Part shown: positions 32,901 to 41,147 of the stretch, piece after piece
Numbering within the stretch: position 1 is the first letter of the stretch
Layout: each line of letters opens with the position of its first letter
Source of the DNA: Effrenium voratum
Taxonomy: Eukaryota; Sar; Dinophyceae; Suessiales; Symbiodiniaceae
Direction of reading: 5' to 3'
Assembly (NCBI GenBank): GCA_963377175.1
Contig: CAUJNA010001757.1
Span: 186,001 to 250,000 of the forward strand
Length of the DNA: 64,000 bases
Made by a program: the position numbers and the translations under genes
The notes under the pieces: generated by a model
Seen by the model: the letters and a program-made list of their open reading frames with translations, nothing else
Told to the model about the DNA's origin: nothing
The model's database searches: none

Positions 32901-33526
32901 AGAAGATCAGGGATGAATTCGACTTTGATGAAGGTCGGGTTGATGATCCTGATGATGATGATGATGATGACGATGACCAGCAGGACAAGGGGGGCGGTAG
33001 CTCTTCCAAGTCTGATGGGGCCATTCATAGCAAGGCTGTCCAAGGAGGTGGTGACGCATGCGTCTCAGATTACTGGGAGCGGCACGACGAGGACAGTGCC
33101 TGGTATCGTATCCACGTTGAGGTGCGGAAGAAGTTCTTCGGAGCAACAAACGAGGACCTTCCTCCTGGTGGTCCTTCGCATGAGGAGCTTGACACCGTTA
33201 GGGTCACTCACATGCGGGGGCTTGATGCCGTTGGAAATTGGATAAGGGACGATCGTCACCACGATGCTCCTAACCATCGGCACTTCACGCGTGGTTTTTG
33301 GACTGGTGTGACCATCCTTTTCAATAAGGGATGCGCTCCCCATGGTAGGTTCAAGCCAAAGGAAGAAGGAGCGAAGCATGCCGGAGATTCAAAGAAGAGT
33401 CACAAACTGCACGGAGACAAGATCGACTATGGCCAATCTGCCGATAAACGTGAGCGGCCATACGCCGGCACAGGAAAGCCTAACTCAATCGACGCCATGT
33501 TCAAACCGAACGGGAATTATCCCTGA
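29939..33526 (+). CDS. Pol N-terminal part: aspartic protease and integrase
   Basis: An open frame of 1195 codons that begins right after the UAG and has no early ATG, so it must be entered by stop-codon readthrough or from upstream. LVDTGCPMDL places the protease active Asp at about residue 225. HMLTHLPKNPYCPHC (from about 526) is the HHCC zinc site of integrase. The catalytic triad is probably Asp in FGDLTTAD, Asp in VYSDQAPEL and Glu in NGLIENK. The last 400 residues are acidic and include a run of nine Asp. The frame ends at 33526, and the sense continues in the next entry after a frameshift. Confidence 0.8.
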   Translation: MGRAVTLRPTVLLWSAPGCLPPCVSSWEKNERNALFFSGTTGGGPKWDHVIWRRTVDTNGTVIEDIGVNFGDRRATLFRRLPKRTDTKTTFWYCDEAEVVLSWRSKYFQQGPDGEPLRVKIPDLPDVFVVSIESDNTGRAVNRCREAGYGHSNAIKFPSRKKIAREVQSALIRAAAVHAQVLLDNDEDIDTNPGDVRGHRVVRKPKYTQKVAAPVGYSGVRWLVDTGCPMDLVGLGDLTGPDRALIAKGGHTHALHTANGATRTAGRVDADVGNLDEVIEAHVLESTPSIISVGKRCMDMGYSFVWTAGCKPTLTCPSGRAGTLEAINNVPYLPHGDTQFVSPTLDDAEPFPAMPAPGVAYQGLEDDEAPPYKPALAGKSESQDTWRTERSGHVVKEHRLPRRAKFVPTDGDCPVRVDQLDGHRKTIIHRNGVAHEVLIDSLWELSERDQYAIASDVPWTGETWFQVKNETVALPGKAEQGGEGDSRSLPVPGPGEGDDGDVVEINFLSGLRTETEWRADAKTLRHMLTHLPKNPYCPHCQRAKMENVKLRRKGGAAAHDVVSFGDLTTADTMVLRGLKDRGFHGEADAIVFYDLATDYLDVLPVQSRSRSNTLEAFRRFAGGQTLKLVYSDQAPELKNAVTTLGALHRLSTPGMPKTNGLIENKVKLVLHGARVLLRQAGFEPRWWPFAVRHFSMARNIENRGDGSPWTRRHGDGNFSGVILPFGCLVDFYPIAPKIRRDRKGGVQNAQNDFRHAGKIDSEDVDEGGDHWIANEDEKVLTRVHVEARTELFIPIGANCPIKIKDLGRRRSTVLNYFDGSTEFVVDENWLQAENDRGGNHEWTGETHFDCDFDQIDEDEAEIYENEEYEPECNDEPDFVPTDEVEVEETSVTTALPAEKKERDFIKIEEDPKFAPSSKPGLFLGYRLEPGGLWKGDYLVADLEHIQRGLRKPSIHQVKRIWKNPEEPYVFPMLASYDARTRTIRKPSKKIRDEFDFDEGRVDDPDDDDDDDDDQQDKGGGSSSKSDGAIHSKAVQGGGDACVSDYWERHDEDSAWYRIHVEVRKKFFGATNEDLPPGGPSHEELDTVRVTHMRGLDAVGNWIRDDRHHDAPNHRHFTRGFWTGVTILFNKGCAPHGRFKPKEEGAKHAGDSKKSHKLHGDKIDYGQSADKRERPYAGTGKPNSIDAMFKPNGNYP

Positions 33527-33528
33527 GG

Positions 33529-34458
33529 GAAGAACGACGCCGAGAACATCCCGATAGGGACCCGGCCGCTCCAGCGCCCGGCCGTAGGCTCCTCATCGAG
33601 TTTGCGTGTGAACCTGACTCACGTCTATCCGCAGTGATGATGGAGTGTGGAGGCGAGGCAATTCGCGTTCACATTGGCTCATTTGACATCACCAAGGCCA
33701 AGGACGCTAGTCGGCTCATTGCGATCATCGAGGATAATCCTGGGTGTGATCTCTGGGCGTCAATTCCGTGTGGACCGTGGAGTACTTGGCAGTACGTTAA
33801 CCTTTCAATCCACGGCGCTGAATTTGCATCCCACCTGAATGATCTAAGAAGAAACTCTCAGGTGATGTTTGCAGCATTCCTGCGGGCCTCCCGAGCCGTT
33901 AGGCGAGGAGGGGGCAAGGTTGCATTTGAATGGCCTAGACACTGTCTTGGGTGGAAGCAACCGTTCATGCAGAGGTTTCTTGCTGATCCTGATGTCGAGA
34001 CCGTAGATTTTGACGGCTGTGACTTCGGTATGCAGGATAAGGACGGTATGCCGATCAGGAAGCAGTGGAAGGTTGCGACGACCTCCAAGGAGCTCATTGA
34101 TGAGCTGTCAGGTCGGAAGTGCAAGCACGAGAAGGGATACCTTCATGCACGCATTGAGGGATCGGTTACCCCGACTACTGCCCTCTATCCAAGTGAAATG
34201 TGCGAGGCTATCGTTAGGGCGTGGTATCCAGATGGCACGTTCAAAATGGTCGCGAGTGCAATGCCGGTCGAAGTTGACCCTGTTGAACAGCGATGGAAGA
34301 AGAAGCCGAATACCTTGTACGTTAGTCTTAACAGCGAGACTGCCAAGATCCCGACGCGGGCTACTTCGGGGAGTGCGGGTTTGGATACCTATGCCTCTGA
34401 GGGAGCGTGTATTCCCGCAGGGGGGTCAGGTTTGGTTATAGCACCGGAATCTCGATAG
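33529..34458 (+). CDS. Pol module: methyltransferase-like segment and start of dUTPase
   Basis: Reads LLIEFACEPDSRLS, then IIEDNPGCDLWASIPCGPWS and WQYVNLS. The pattern (acidic first strand with FxC, then a D-W-x-S-I-P-C-G-x-W-S loop) resembles motif I and the Pro-Cys loop of cytosine methyltransferases. I recall similar modules in dinoflagellate copia polyproteins, but the homology is inferred and catalytic function is unproven. From about 34310 the frame enters a dUTPase (NTLYVSLNSETAKIPTRAT) and breaks inside it near 34430. Confidence 0.55.
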   Translation, partial: EERRREHPDRDPAAPAPGRRLLIEFACEPDSRLSAVMMECGGEAIRVHIGSFDITKAKDASRLIAIIEDNPGCDLWASIPCGPWSTWQYVNLSIHGAEFASHLNDLRRNSQVMFAAFLRASRAVRRGGGKVAFEWPRHCLGWKQPFMQRFLADPDVETVDFDGCDFGMQDKDGMPIRKQWKVATTSKELIDELSGRKCKHEKGYLHARIEGSVTPTTALYPSEMCEAIVRAWYPDGTFKMVASAMPVEVDPVEQRWKKKPNTLYVSLNSETAKIPTRATSGSAGLDTYASEGACIPAGGSGLVIAPESR

Positions 34459-37400
34459 AGATGCCCACTGGGGTATACGCTAGGATAGCTCCCAGGTCAG
34501 GACTAGCCGTGAAGAACAGGATCGCAGTAGGCGGTGGGGTCATTGATCCCGACTACGACGGGGAAGTTAAGGTCATCCTCTTCAATCATGGGGATGAGGA
34601 CTTCATCGTGAATCCTGGGGACCGTGTTGCGCAGATCGTATTGGAGCGCGTTATGCTCATTGACGCGTCCATAGTTCCCAGGAAAGCCAAGCGGGGAACC
34701 GATCGGGGATGCGCTGGTTTCGGAAGCACTGGTATAGCTGCTGCCGCTCCTACGATTGGATCTGATGGAAAGACCTTTGAGTTCTCTATGCCCAGGGGGG
34801 AGATATCCCTCTCTCATCGGCCAAAGAGCTCAGGTGTCTTTCCTCCCTTGTACGCTTGTGTCGCTAGGCCAGTAAACAAGAAGGAACAAGCTGGAAATGC
34901 CAAGGCTAAGGCCGCTCTTCAGAAGGAGTGGGACAAGTTAACATCGCAAGGATGCTGGGACTTGTCGACTGTCCAAGAATGGCATGATGTTGCGGCCAAG
35001 GCACGGAAGGAAGGGGAGAAGATCCATGTTGGTAGGATTTTCGACATCTGCGTCGAGAAGAATCACGAGCTGCCGGAAGACGATCCGAATCGCAAATCCA
35101 AAGGGCGAGTCGTGTTCGAGGGATGTTTCGTCCGTGATGAGATCGGGCATTGGGCCTTGTTCTCCGAGAACACCTCCTGCCCCGCCACTATGGCGGCGGG
35201 TAAGATGGGTGATGCTCACGGGTTACTCCCAGGGAATCTTGTGGAAGTGAGTGATGGGGAGTCTGCGTACACTCAGGCCCGCTTGAAGGGAAAGAAGACT
35301 TGGGTGAGGATTCCTCGTGACCAGTGGCCACCTGAGTGGTTCGACAGCAGCGGAAATCCCAGGTATGACCCAGTCGTTGTCCTAGTGCTCGCACTATATG
35401 GACATCCGGACGCTGGTACCTTTTGGGAACAGCACTGCGAGGCAATGCTGAAGAAAGTCGGATACGTCAAGGTGAAGGATTGGGCCAGCGTGTTTAGGCA
35501 TGAGGAGCTCGACCTCTTCCTTGTCGTGTACGTGGATGACTTCAAGATGAGTGGGCCGGCGAAGAAAATCGCAGAAGGATGGGCGCTGATCTCGAAGGTC
35601 ATCAAAATGGAGGAACCAAGGCAGCTCAAGAGATATCTTGGCTGCGAGCACGAATTCACGCAACAGGTGGTCAAGGGTCACTTTGACCCGAGACTGGCGT
35701 GGACGGTCGGCAATCCTCCTGATAAGGAGCAACCCGACTTGCGGTTTGGTCCAGAGGGGTTACTCTCTAAGGACATCCCCAAGCCGGAAACCACGATAAG
35801 GTTCATCAAGTACAGCGAGAGTAGCTTCATGCAGGCGTGTGTCGATAGATACATTGAGCTGTGTCAGGGTAAGTACCCGAAGAAGCTGCAGAAGGTTGAA
35901 ACTCCGTTCCTGGACGAGAGCAAGCCGGAGTTTGACGAGAATTCCGTCAATCCTGAATTTGACAAGCTCTTCAACCAGGCGATGGACATGGAGACCGTCA
36001 ACGCGCAGCCAGGATGCCTCGGGAATGACGCGGCGGCGGTGCTGATGAAAGTTCTCTACGGGGCTCGGATGGGCAGGTATGACCTGATTCGTCCCGTGCA
36101 GGCGTTAGCCAGCCGGGTCACGAAGTGGAATCATCTGTGTGACCGCAAGCTCCACAGGTTAATTTCATATGTGAACTCTACGCTTGACCTTCATTTGTAC
36201 GGTTGGGTGGGCGATAGCCCAGAGTTCATTGAGTTGGTTGCTTACTGTGATGCGGATCTGGCTGGGGATCGTACTGATTCCAAGAGCACATCAGGAGTGC
36301 TTATTTGCCTTGTGGGTCCTAGGACCTACATGCCCATCACTGGAATAAGCAAGAAACAGACTTCCGTTTCGAAGTCGACTCCTGAAGCGGAGATTGTTGC
36401 TCTCGACCATGGAGTGTCTAAGGAGGGAATGGCATTAGCTACCCTCTGGCAGCACGCTATTGGGAAGGGAAAGGAGACCCAGCCGTTCATTATCAACGTG
36501 CTGGAGGATAACGAATCGGCGTGCCGGATCGTTATAACTGGGAATAATCCCAACATGCGCTATATGTCAAGGACGCAGCGCATTGACATCTCTTGGCTCA
36601 ACGAACGTTTTAATGATGGAATTTTTCGGTTCGTTGCGTGCCCGTCTCACTACCAAGGTGCAGACATTTTCACTAAGGCCTGCATTGACAAGGTCGTGTG
36701 GCATAGAAATCTGCACACCCTTGGTACGTTCCTGCCGGGATACCTGCAGGAATATTTGGCCCAACCCACCGAACCCTGTCTTAAGCCCCCTGCCGCTCCT
36801 GGACTGCCCCCGCTTAGGGGGGTACGCATGGAATCAGGTGCAAAATCCGGTTTCAATCGGCTCATGGAGAGGTTACTCTCCGAGTACGAGGGAATCGTGA
36901 TTGACGAGGAAAAAGGAGGGAAAAGAAGCGAGAAAACTATTATTGCGGATCAGGCGATAGCCGATGTTCTTGCTCATAGTGATCTCTGCAGGGTTGTCAC
37001 GCTTCAAGTTGCTCCTGGATACAGGAACCACATTATTCGGTCTGGGAGGATTGAAGGCGATAGCCTTTGTTATGTTGTACTTGTTCTCAACGATCTTGCA
37101 CCCGATAGGGTTGATTCCAGGACTGGGAAGTGGGGACAGACCAGAAAGCTTAGGGATAGGACCGATGTCGCCGTTAGGCAAAGGTTCAACTTGGCTTGTG
37201 ATGCTCGGACCTGTGGATGTGTTCCTATCATCCTCTATCGACCTACATGCAACATCTTGAAGGAAGATGAGGTTGAAGGGATCGCCACCATGCATGGGTT
37301 CGATTGCAGGTCTGTTTGTGCTTGCCAATGCGGTCTCAAGAGACATGGTGTCGTGTTTAGGTGCTTCTCTTCTAAGTCATTCAATTCGTTTTGGAGCACT

Positions 37401-37460
37401 TGCAAGATGCGAGGAGGGGATACCCTCTCTCAGCATGACCGAACGCTTGTGGTTGAATAA
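34407..37460 (+). CDS. Pol C-terminal part: dUTPase, reverse transcriptase, RNase H
   Basis: The first 110 residues complete a dUTPase: PRSGLAVKN, GGGVIDPDYDGEVKV, NPGDRVAQIVLERV and GCAGFGSTG match the trimeric dUTPase motifs, which hydrolyse dUTP to dUMP. Reverse transcriptase of the copia type follows, with VVYVDDF (Tyr at about 375). RNase H is shown by YCDADLAGDRTDSKSTSG, SKSTPEAEIVALDHG and VLEDNESACRI. The final 210 residues (after PGLPPLRGVR) are unrecognised, with several cysteines near the end. A frameshift near 34430 separates the two dUTPase halves. Confidence 0.8.
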   Translation: MYSRRGVRFGYSTGISIEMPTGVYARIAPRSGLAVKNRIAVGGGVIDPDYDGEVKVILFNHGDEDFIVNPGDRVAQIVLERVMLIDASIVPRKAKRGTDRGCAGFGSTGIAAAAPTIGSDGKTFEFSMPRGEISLSHRPKSSGVFPPLYACVARPVNKKEQAGNAKAKAALQKEWDKLTSQGCWDLSTVQEWHDVAAKARKEGEKIHVGRIFDICVEKNHELPEDDPNRKSKGRVVFEGCFVRDEIGHWALFSENTSCPATMAAGKMGDAHGLLPGNLVEVSDGESAYTQARLKGKKTWVRIPRDQWPPEWFDSSGNPRYDPVVVLVLALYGHPDAGTFWEQHCEAMLKKVGYVKVKDWASVFRHEELDLFLVVYVDDFKMSGPAKKIAEGWALISKVIKMEEPRQLKRYLGCEHEFTQQVVKGHFDPRLAWTVGNPPDKEQPDLRFGPEGLLSKDIPKPETTIRFIKYSESSFMQACVDRYIELCQGKYPKKLQKVETPFLDESKPEFDENSVNPEFDKLFNQAMDMETVNAQPGCLGNDAAAVLMKVLYGARMGRYDLIRPVQALASRVTKWNHLCDRKLHRLISYVNSTLDLHLYGWVGDSPEFIELVAYCDADLAGDRTDSKSTSGVLICLVGPRTYMPITGISKKQTSVSKSTPEAEIVALDHGVSKEGMALATLWQHAIGKGKETQPFIINVLEDNESACRIVITGNNPNMRYMSRTQRIDISWLNERFNDGIFRFVACPSHYQGADIFTKACIDKVVWHRNLHTLGTFLPGYLQEYLAQPTEPCLKPPAAPGLPPLRGVRMESGAKSGFNRLMERLLSEYEGIVIDEEKGGKRSEKTIIADQAIADVLAHSDLCRVVTLQVAPGYRNHIIRSGRIEGDSLCYVVLVLNDLAPDRVDSRTGKWGQTRKLRDRTDVAVRQRFNLACDARTCGCVPIILYRPTCNILKEDEVEGIATMHGFDCRSVCACQCGLKRHGVVFRCFSSKSFNSFWSTCKMRGGDTLSQHDRTLVVE

Positions 37461-37774
37461 CTTCGTTGCCGCGTAGCATTTGCTTGATCAAGCTGGCTCA
37501 TGCGCGGGCAACCGCACCACATTCACAGGCAGCTCAATGCGCTCACAGACCAGAATGAAAGCATGAGGCAGATATGCCTGTCACTAAGGTTTGATTATTC
37601 TGCTTCGTGAAGGACACAGACTCTGTCAATTTCTCTATCTTTGAGGTTTTGTTCTAGGAAGAGGGTCTCTGGCCGATAGGCTGAGCCTTCCGAGGAATAG
37701 GGGAATTCTGGCCGGTAGGCTGGGTTCCTGGTTCATCCATGGTTCCGTGGCCGGTGGCCCGAACCTGCTGACGC
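37461..37774. other. spacer after pol
   Basis: No gene seen. Hairpins GCC-GATA-GGC near 37671 and GCC-GGTA-GGC near 37709 are present. No long terminal repeat matching the left end was found. Confidence 0.4.
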
Positions 37775-38514
37775 ATGGCGGCGGCTGGCGGAATGGGCAT
37801 GGGGCGCTGCATGGCGACGCCTCCGCGGCCGTCCTGGGACCTGGCGATGGGGCTGGGCATGGAGAAGCCGAAGGCCGTGGCCCACTGTTTGCTTGCGGGA
37901 TACCGCGAGTGGACAGTTAAGGGGTTTAAGGGACGGGATCCGAAGCTCACCACGATTGATCCAGATATGGAGAGGGCTGGTCAGCTGATTGAGGATGACA
38001 GTGCCGCGAAATTCGATGAACTGGTTGGTAGGGTGTCCCACATCAGTAAGGACAAGCTCGACAAATCCCACATTGCCTGGCCGGACCATGAGAAGTTGCT
38101 CCGGTACCGTGCGGTCAGGACTGCTGCGATAGTGGCGGAAATGAAGCGCCGGGGAGTGGAGGTTACGGAGATGAACGCCATACACTTGGCGGCCATCTTA
38201 TGCGCTGCGGTTCCGACGGACCCTGCTTTCTTGCTTCCTTACCACGCTGCCTTCGCGTTTCAGGAGAGCATCGAGGTTGGCGGGAGTGCACTACCCGTGG
38301 ATAGCAGTACTGAGCCTGCCGCTCAACCATGCGGCGGGATGTGGGTAGGTGACCCGAAATCCTGGCCGGAATGGAAGACGGTTCATCAGCAGACGGCCTT
38401 GGTAAAGACGGTCGCTGATCAGGCCGAGGTGGCATTCGGGGATCACCCTCTGTATAGCGGAGATGATTTCGGCGATGCGGAGCACCATTTCCATGCACTC
38501 CGTGCCTGGATGAC
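37775..38514 (+). CDS. open frame of unknown function, cut by the 21-kb insertion
   Basis: After a Met/Gly/Ala-rich start, about 240 codons read as a plausible protein (VAHCLLAGYREWTVKG, DDSAAKFDELVGRVSH, AIVAEMKRRGVEV). No domain is recognised. A GATA-loop hairpin at about 37670 suggests it still belongs to the copia element. The frame runs straight into the terminal inverted repeat at 38515. It stays open when continued after the right-hand target duplication at 59952, which supports its being interrupted by the insertion. Confidence 0.4.
38509..38514 (+). repeat. target site duplication, left (GATGAC)
   Basis: GATGAC immediately left of the left terminal inverted repeat, identical to 59946-59951. 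Confidence 0.8.
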
Positions 38515-38667
38515 TGGCCGGTCATTAAGGACATGCTTTTTATGCCTTTTTGTTTGGTGCTTTTTTTGGACCGAAAACCTTGTTTTTTCGCGTGCGCGTT
38601 CTTTGTCAAAACAATCCGTTTTTCGGAAGTGTTTTTTTTGCCGAAAATCTTGGGGAGGGAGGGGGGG
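38515..38667 (+). repeat. left terminal inverted repeat
   Basis: Starts TGGCCGGTCATTAAGGACAT and ends in a G-rich run (GGGGAGGGAGGGGGGG). The inner part contains CGCGTGCGCG and GACCGAAAAC. The reverse complement at 59794-59945 is about 98-99 percent identical by eye. Confidence 0.9.
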
Positions 38668-38984
38668 AGAAGAATTTTGGGATGCGCTCTTACTCCGAGG
38701 TGGCTTGAACTTGACTTGCGTTGCTGCATGGCCAAAAGGACCCCAAAGAAGAAAGTCAAGAGGGATGGGGCGGGATCCGCTTGGGCAGAAACATGCAGCA
38801 GGGGAACTTGGCAGCCTACTGGTTACAATCGTTGGCCACCTTAGCAGCCGATAAGCAAGAAGCAAAAGGCCGTGCACGCGCAGCTGCTCTCTTTTTTTCC
38901 GGCATTGCCCCACGCCAATGGAAAAGAGATACAGCTGGACAGCGCCAGTGAGACCCCGTCATATGGCAGCTGCCAGGTTTGCCT

Positions 38985-39541
38985 CAGGCACTGGCGCTGG
39001 CTGCTTTCGCCTCAAAACAAACTGCGCGAGCGCAGTTTGTCAAAAGCGCAAGCTGGTCCAACTTGCTGTTTAAATCACGCAGGGCCTCTTCAAGCCGCGC
39101 GTTCTTTTCAGCTGCTTCACGGAATTTCTGCTCAGCCTGGCGGAGACGGTCACACCAGTCCCGTGCACCCATGGTAGTGCTTTTGGTCCAGAAATCCTAT
39201 TCTTTCTTCATGGAGTCAGTGTCCAGCCGCAGCCGATCTACTTCAGCAAGCAACTCATCATGGTTTTGGAGATTCAGTACTTCTTCCTTGGTGAGTCGCA
39301 CACGGATGTTGCAGCGCCGGCTGTTCTCGTACCTGGCCCAGTGCAGTTTGCAAAGATGTTTTGGGCAGGCTCAAGAACACAGTTGAAGAGATAATAAAAC
39401 ACATACTACAATTATTGACTGAACTGTTATTCCAAGCTGCCGTCTCTTAGTCTTAGTTGCAGTTTTGACATTCACGGGGTCGGCCTGCAGCTTCTTGGTG
39501 TTCTTCATCTCCCCCAGCTCGCTCTTTATTCTCACAACCAT
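38985..39541 (-). CDS. coiled-coil protein, at least two exons, in-frame TAG
   Basis: First exon at about 39476-39541, starting at ATG, reads MVVRIKSELGEMKNTKK and has donor GTGAAT. The second starts at 39332 after ...GGGCCAG and reads YENSRRCNIRVRLTKEEV, then LLAEVDRLRLDTDSMKKE. It meets TAG at 39197-39199, and in the same frame continues as MGARDWCDRLRQAEQKF and KNARLEEALRDLNSKLDQ. Both sides of the TAG are coiled coil, so the stop may be recent decay, readthrough, or the boundary of two tandem genes, the second starting at ATG 39172. A hairpin (39017-39040) lies inside the 3' end. Function unknown. Confidence 0.4.
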
Positions 39542-39759
39542 GGCACGCCCCCTTTGGCAACGGCGACGTGAAGTCAGGCGGCTGGAGCTTGACAAAGAAA
39601 GTAGCGAGAGTCCACCCCCTGCCCAGATCATTTCAATGCTGGCCCATAAGAGTTTGTCAATGGTCGAAAGGTTCAACTACCGGCAAGTCAAGCTTTAGAT
39701 CCCCAAAAAACAAAAAAGTCCAACTTGCACAAAGTATTCAAGCGCCACAAGAAAAAACT

Positions 39760-40640
39760 ACCCGTTCGGGCCTCGAAGAACCGTTCCATTCGGGCACTGG
39801 GCTCGGGCCCGAAAAAGTCATTCCATTCGGGCCCCGAAAAGATGGCTGGTGGACACAAATGTGCAGATTGAAACGGTACAGCCAAGAGCCCCGGGCCTCG
39901 AAAAGTTGTTCGATTTGGGCCCCGATTCGGGCCCCGAAAAGCTGTTCCATTCGGGTCCCGGATTCGGCCCCCGAAAAGTCGTATACCATTCGGGCCTCGA
40001 AAAGAAGGCTGGTGAACACAAATGTGCAGATTGAAACGGTGGCCTCCAAATAGCCCCCAGAGAAACATGCGCAGCCAAGAGCCCCGGGCCTCGAAAAGTT
40101 GTTCGATTATAGGGCCCTGATTCGGGCCCCGAAACGCTGTTCCATTCGGGCCCCGGATTCGGGCCCCGAAAAGTCGTATACCATTCGGGCCCCGAAAAGA
40201 TGGCTGGCGGACACAAAAACGGTGGCCTCCAAAGAACCCCTAGAGAAACATGCACAGCCAAGAGCCCCGGGCCTCGAAAAGTTGTTCGATTCGGGCCCTG
40301 ATTCGGGCCCCGAAACGCTGTTCCATTCGGGTCCCGGATTCGGGCCCCGAAAAGTCGTATACCATTCGGGCCCCGAAAGACTGGCTGGTGGACACAAATG
40401 TGCAGATTGAAACGGTGGCCTCCAAAGAGCCCCTGGAGAAACATCCACAGCCAAGAGCCCCGGGCCCCAAAAAGTTGTTCGATTCGGGCCCCGATTCGGG
40501 CCCCGAAAAGCTGTTCCATTCGGGTCCCGGATTTGGGCCCCGAAAAGGGCCACGATTCGGGCTCCGAAACATTCGGGTCCCGGATTCGGGCCCCGAAAAG
40601 ATGTTCCATTTGGGCCCCGGGTTCAGGCTCTAAATTGTTT
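39760..40640. repeat. about 180-bp tandem repeats rich in GGGCCCCGAAAAG
   Basis: Four to five units with short internal repeats TCGGGCCCCGAAAAG. The marker GGACACAAATGTGCAGATTG occurs at about 39850, 40016 and 40389 with a shortened copy at 40208, giving spacings of 167-193 bp. Palindromic GGGCCC is extremely frequent. Open frames across it (PNPGPEWNS-like on the minus strand) are repeat artefacts. Confidence 0.85.
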
Positions 40641-40730
40641 TCAAGCTGGAAAAACTCTCCGTGTTGGCTCCGAAGACTTGTTCAAAGTTTGGGCCGGGTT
40701 CAGGCCCCGAAGTTGCCACAGAGGGAGCAG

Positions 40731-40822
40731 GGGACAGTGGCGCAATGGCAGCGTGCCCGGACTAACCTGTGGATGCCACAGGTTAGGTAGGGAGGTCGCG
40801 GGTTCAAATCCCGCCTGCCCCC
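40731..40822 (+). tRNA. tRNA-like gene with a hairpin in its anticodon arm
   Basis: Acceptor GGGACAG pairs with CTGCCCC (40815-40821) with one mismatch. The D arm is GCGC-AATGGCA-GCGT; the A box TGGCGCAATGG and B box GGTTCAAATCC fit well. The T arm GCGGG-TTCAAAT-CCCGC is perfect and TTTT follows at about 40826, a Pol III terminator. The anticodon arm is 37 instead of 17 bases and is mostly a perfect 11-bp hairpin (40762-40786, CTAACCTGTGG-ATG-CCACAGGTTAG) of the kind scattered through this element. No anticodon can be assigned. It could be a tRNA with an unusual intron, a disrupted gene, or a SINE head. Confidence 0.55.
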
Positions 40823-41147
40823 ATCTTTTGCGCAGAGTGACCCTCGGGGGGCTTCAACAATTCAATTGCCGAAAGGAGCTCTGGCGCCTCTGGCAGGCAT
40901 GGCTGGCCTTCTGATGTGGAAGGTCTGAGAAACACATGAACACGCAGTGGCTGTTGAAACTCACGCGGGCTCCTTTTCAGACTCTCAGCTTTCCCCGCGA
41001 CATGTCAATTGCATGTCTCCCCGACCATGTTGCTACTAAGAAGCAAGCAGCAATTGCAGCTTGCAAAAACCGCCGTTTGGGAAAACAGCAAGGCGTCCAA
41101 CTGCGGGGGCGCAGTTGTTTGAACACCTGATCCAATCTGTACTGGAG

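Larger units (their letters stand above)
23896..37720 (+). repeat. family of at least 30 mini-hairpins with GATA, GTTA or GGTA loops
   Basis: Examples (stem, loop): 23896 GTTGC-GATA; 24532 CTCC-GATA; 25138 GGGACC-GATA; 25356 GCCC-GTTA; 25472 GACC-GATA; 26337 GCCC-GATA; 26526 GGTC-GATA; 27360 TCCCC-GATA; 28596 CCCC-GATA; 29212 AGACC-GTTA; 29879 CCTCCC-GATA; 31290 ATGC-GATA; 32005 TGCC-GTTA; 33549 TCCC-GATA; 34449 ATCTC-GATA; 36208 TGGGC-GATA; 37054 AAGGC-GATA; 37100 ACCC-GATA. The loop is always GNTA on the plus (sense) strand, never TATC, and it falls in different codon phases. Confidence 0.8.
23880..38514 (+). mobile_element. copia-type (Ty1/copia) retrotransposon, frameshifted, interrupted on the right
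   Basis: The domain order fits copia: Gag-like region, aspartic protease, integrase, reverse transcriptase of the YVDD type and RNase H. Additional modules are a methyltransferase-like segment and a dUTPase between integrase and reverse transcriptase. At least six frame changes break it, so the copy is defective or the assembly has indels. I find no pair of long terminal repeats and no clear primer binding site, so both boundaries are estimates. The left limit is set by the first GATA-loop hairpin (23896); the right limit is the insertion point of the 21-kb element, beyond which more of it may continue at 59952. Confidence 0.8.

Noticed and set aside
23880..38514. Long terminal repeats of the copia element
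   Set aside because: I compared the left leader with sequence after pol and on both sides of the 21-kb insertion and saw no matching direct repeat.
39688..40633. GPNPGPEWNS-type collagen-like proteins
   Set aside because: Artefact of the GGGCCCCGAAAAG repeats.
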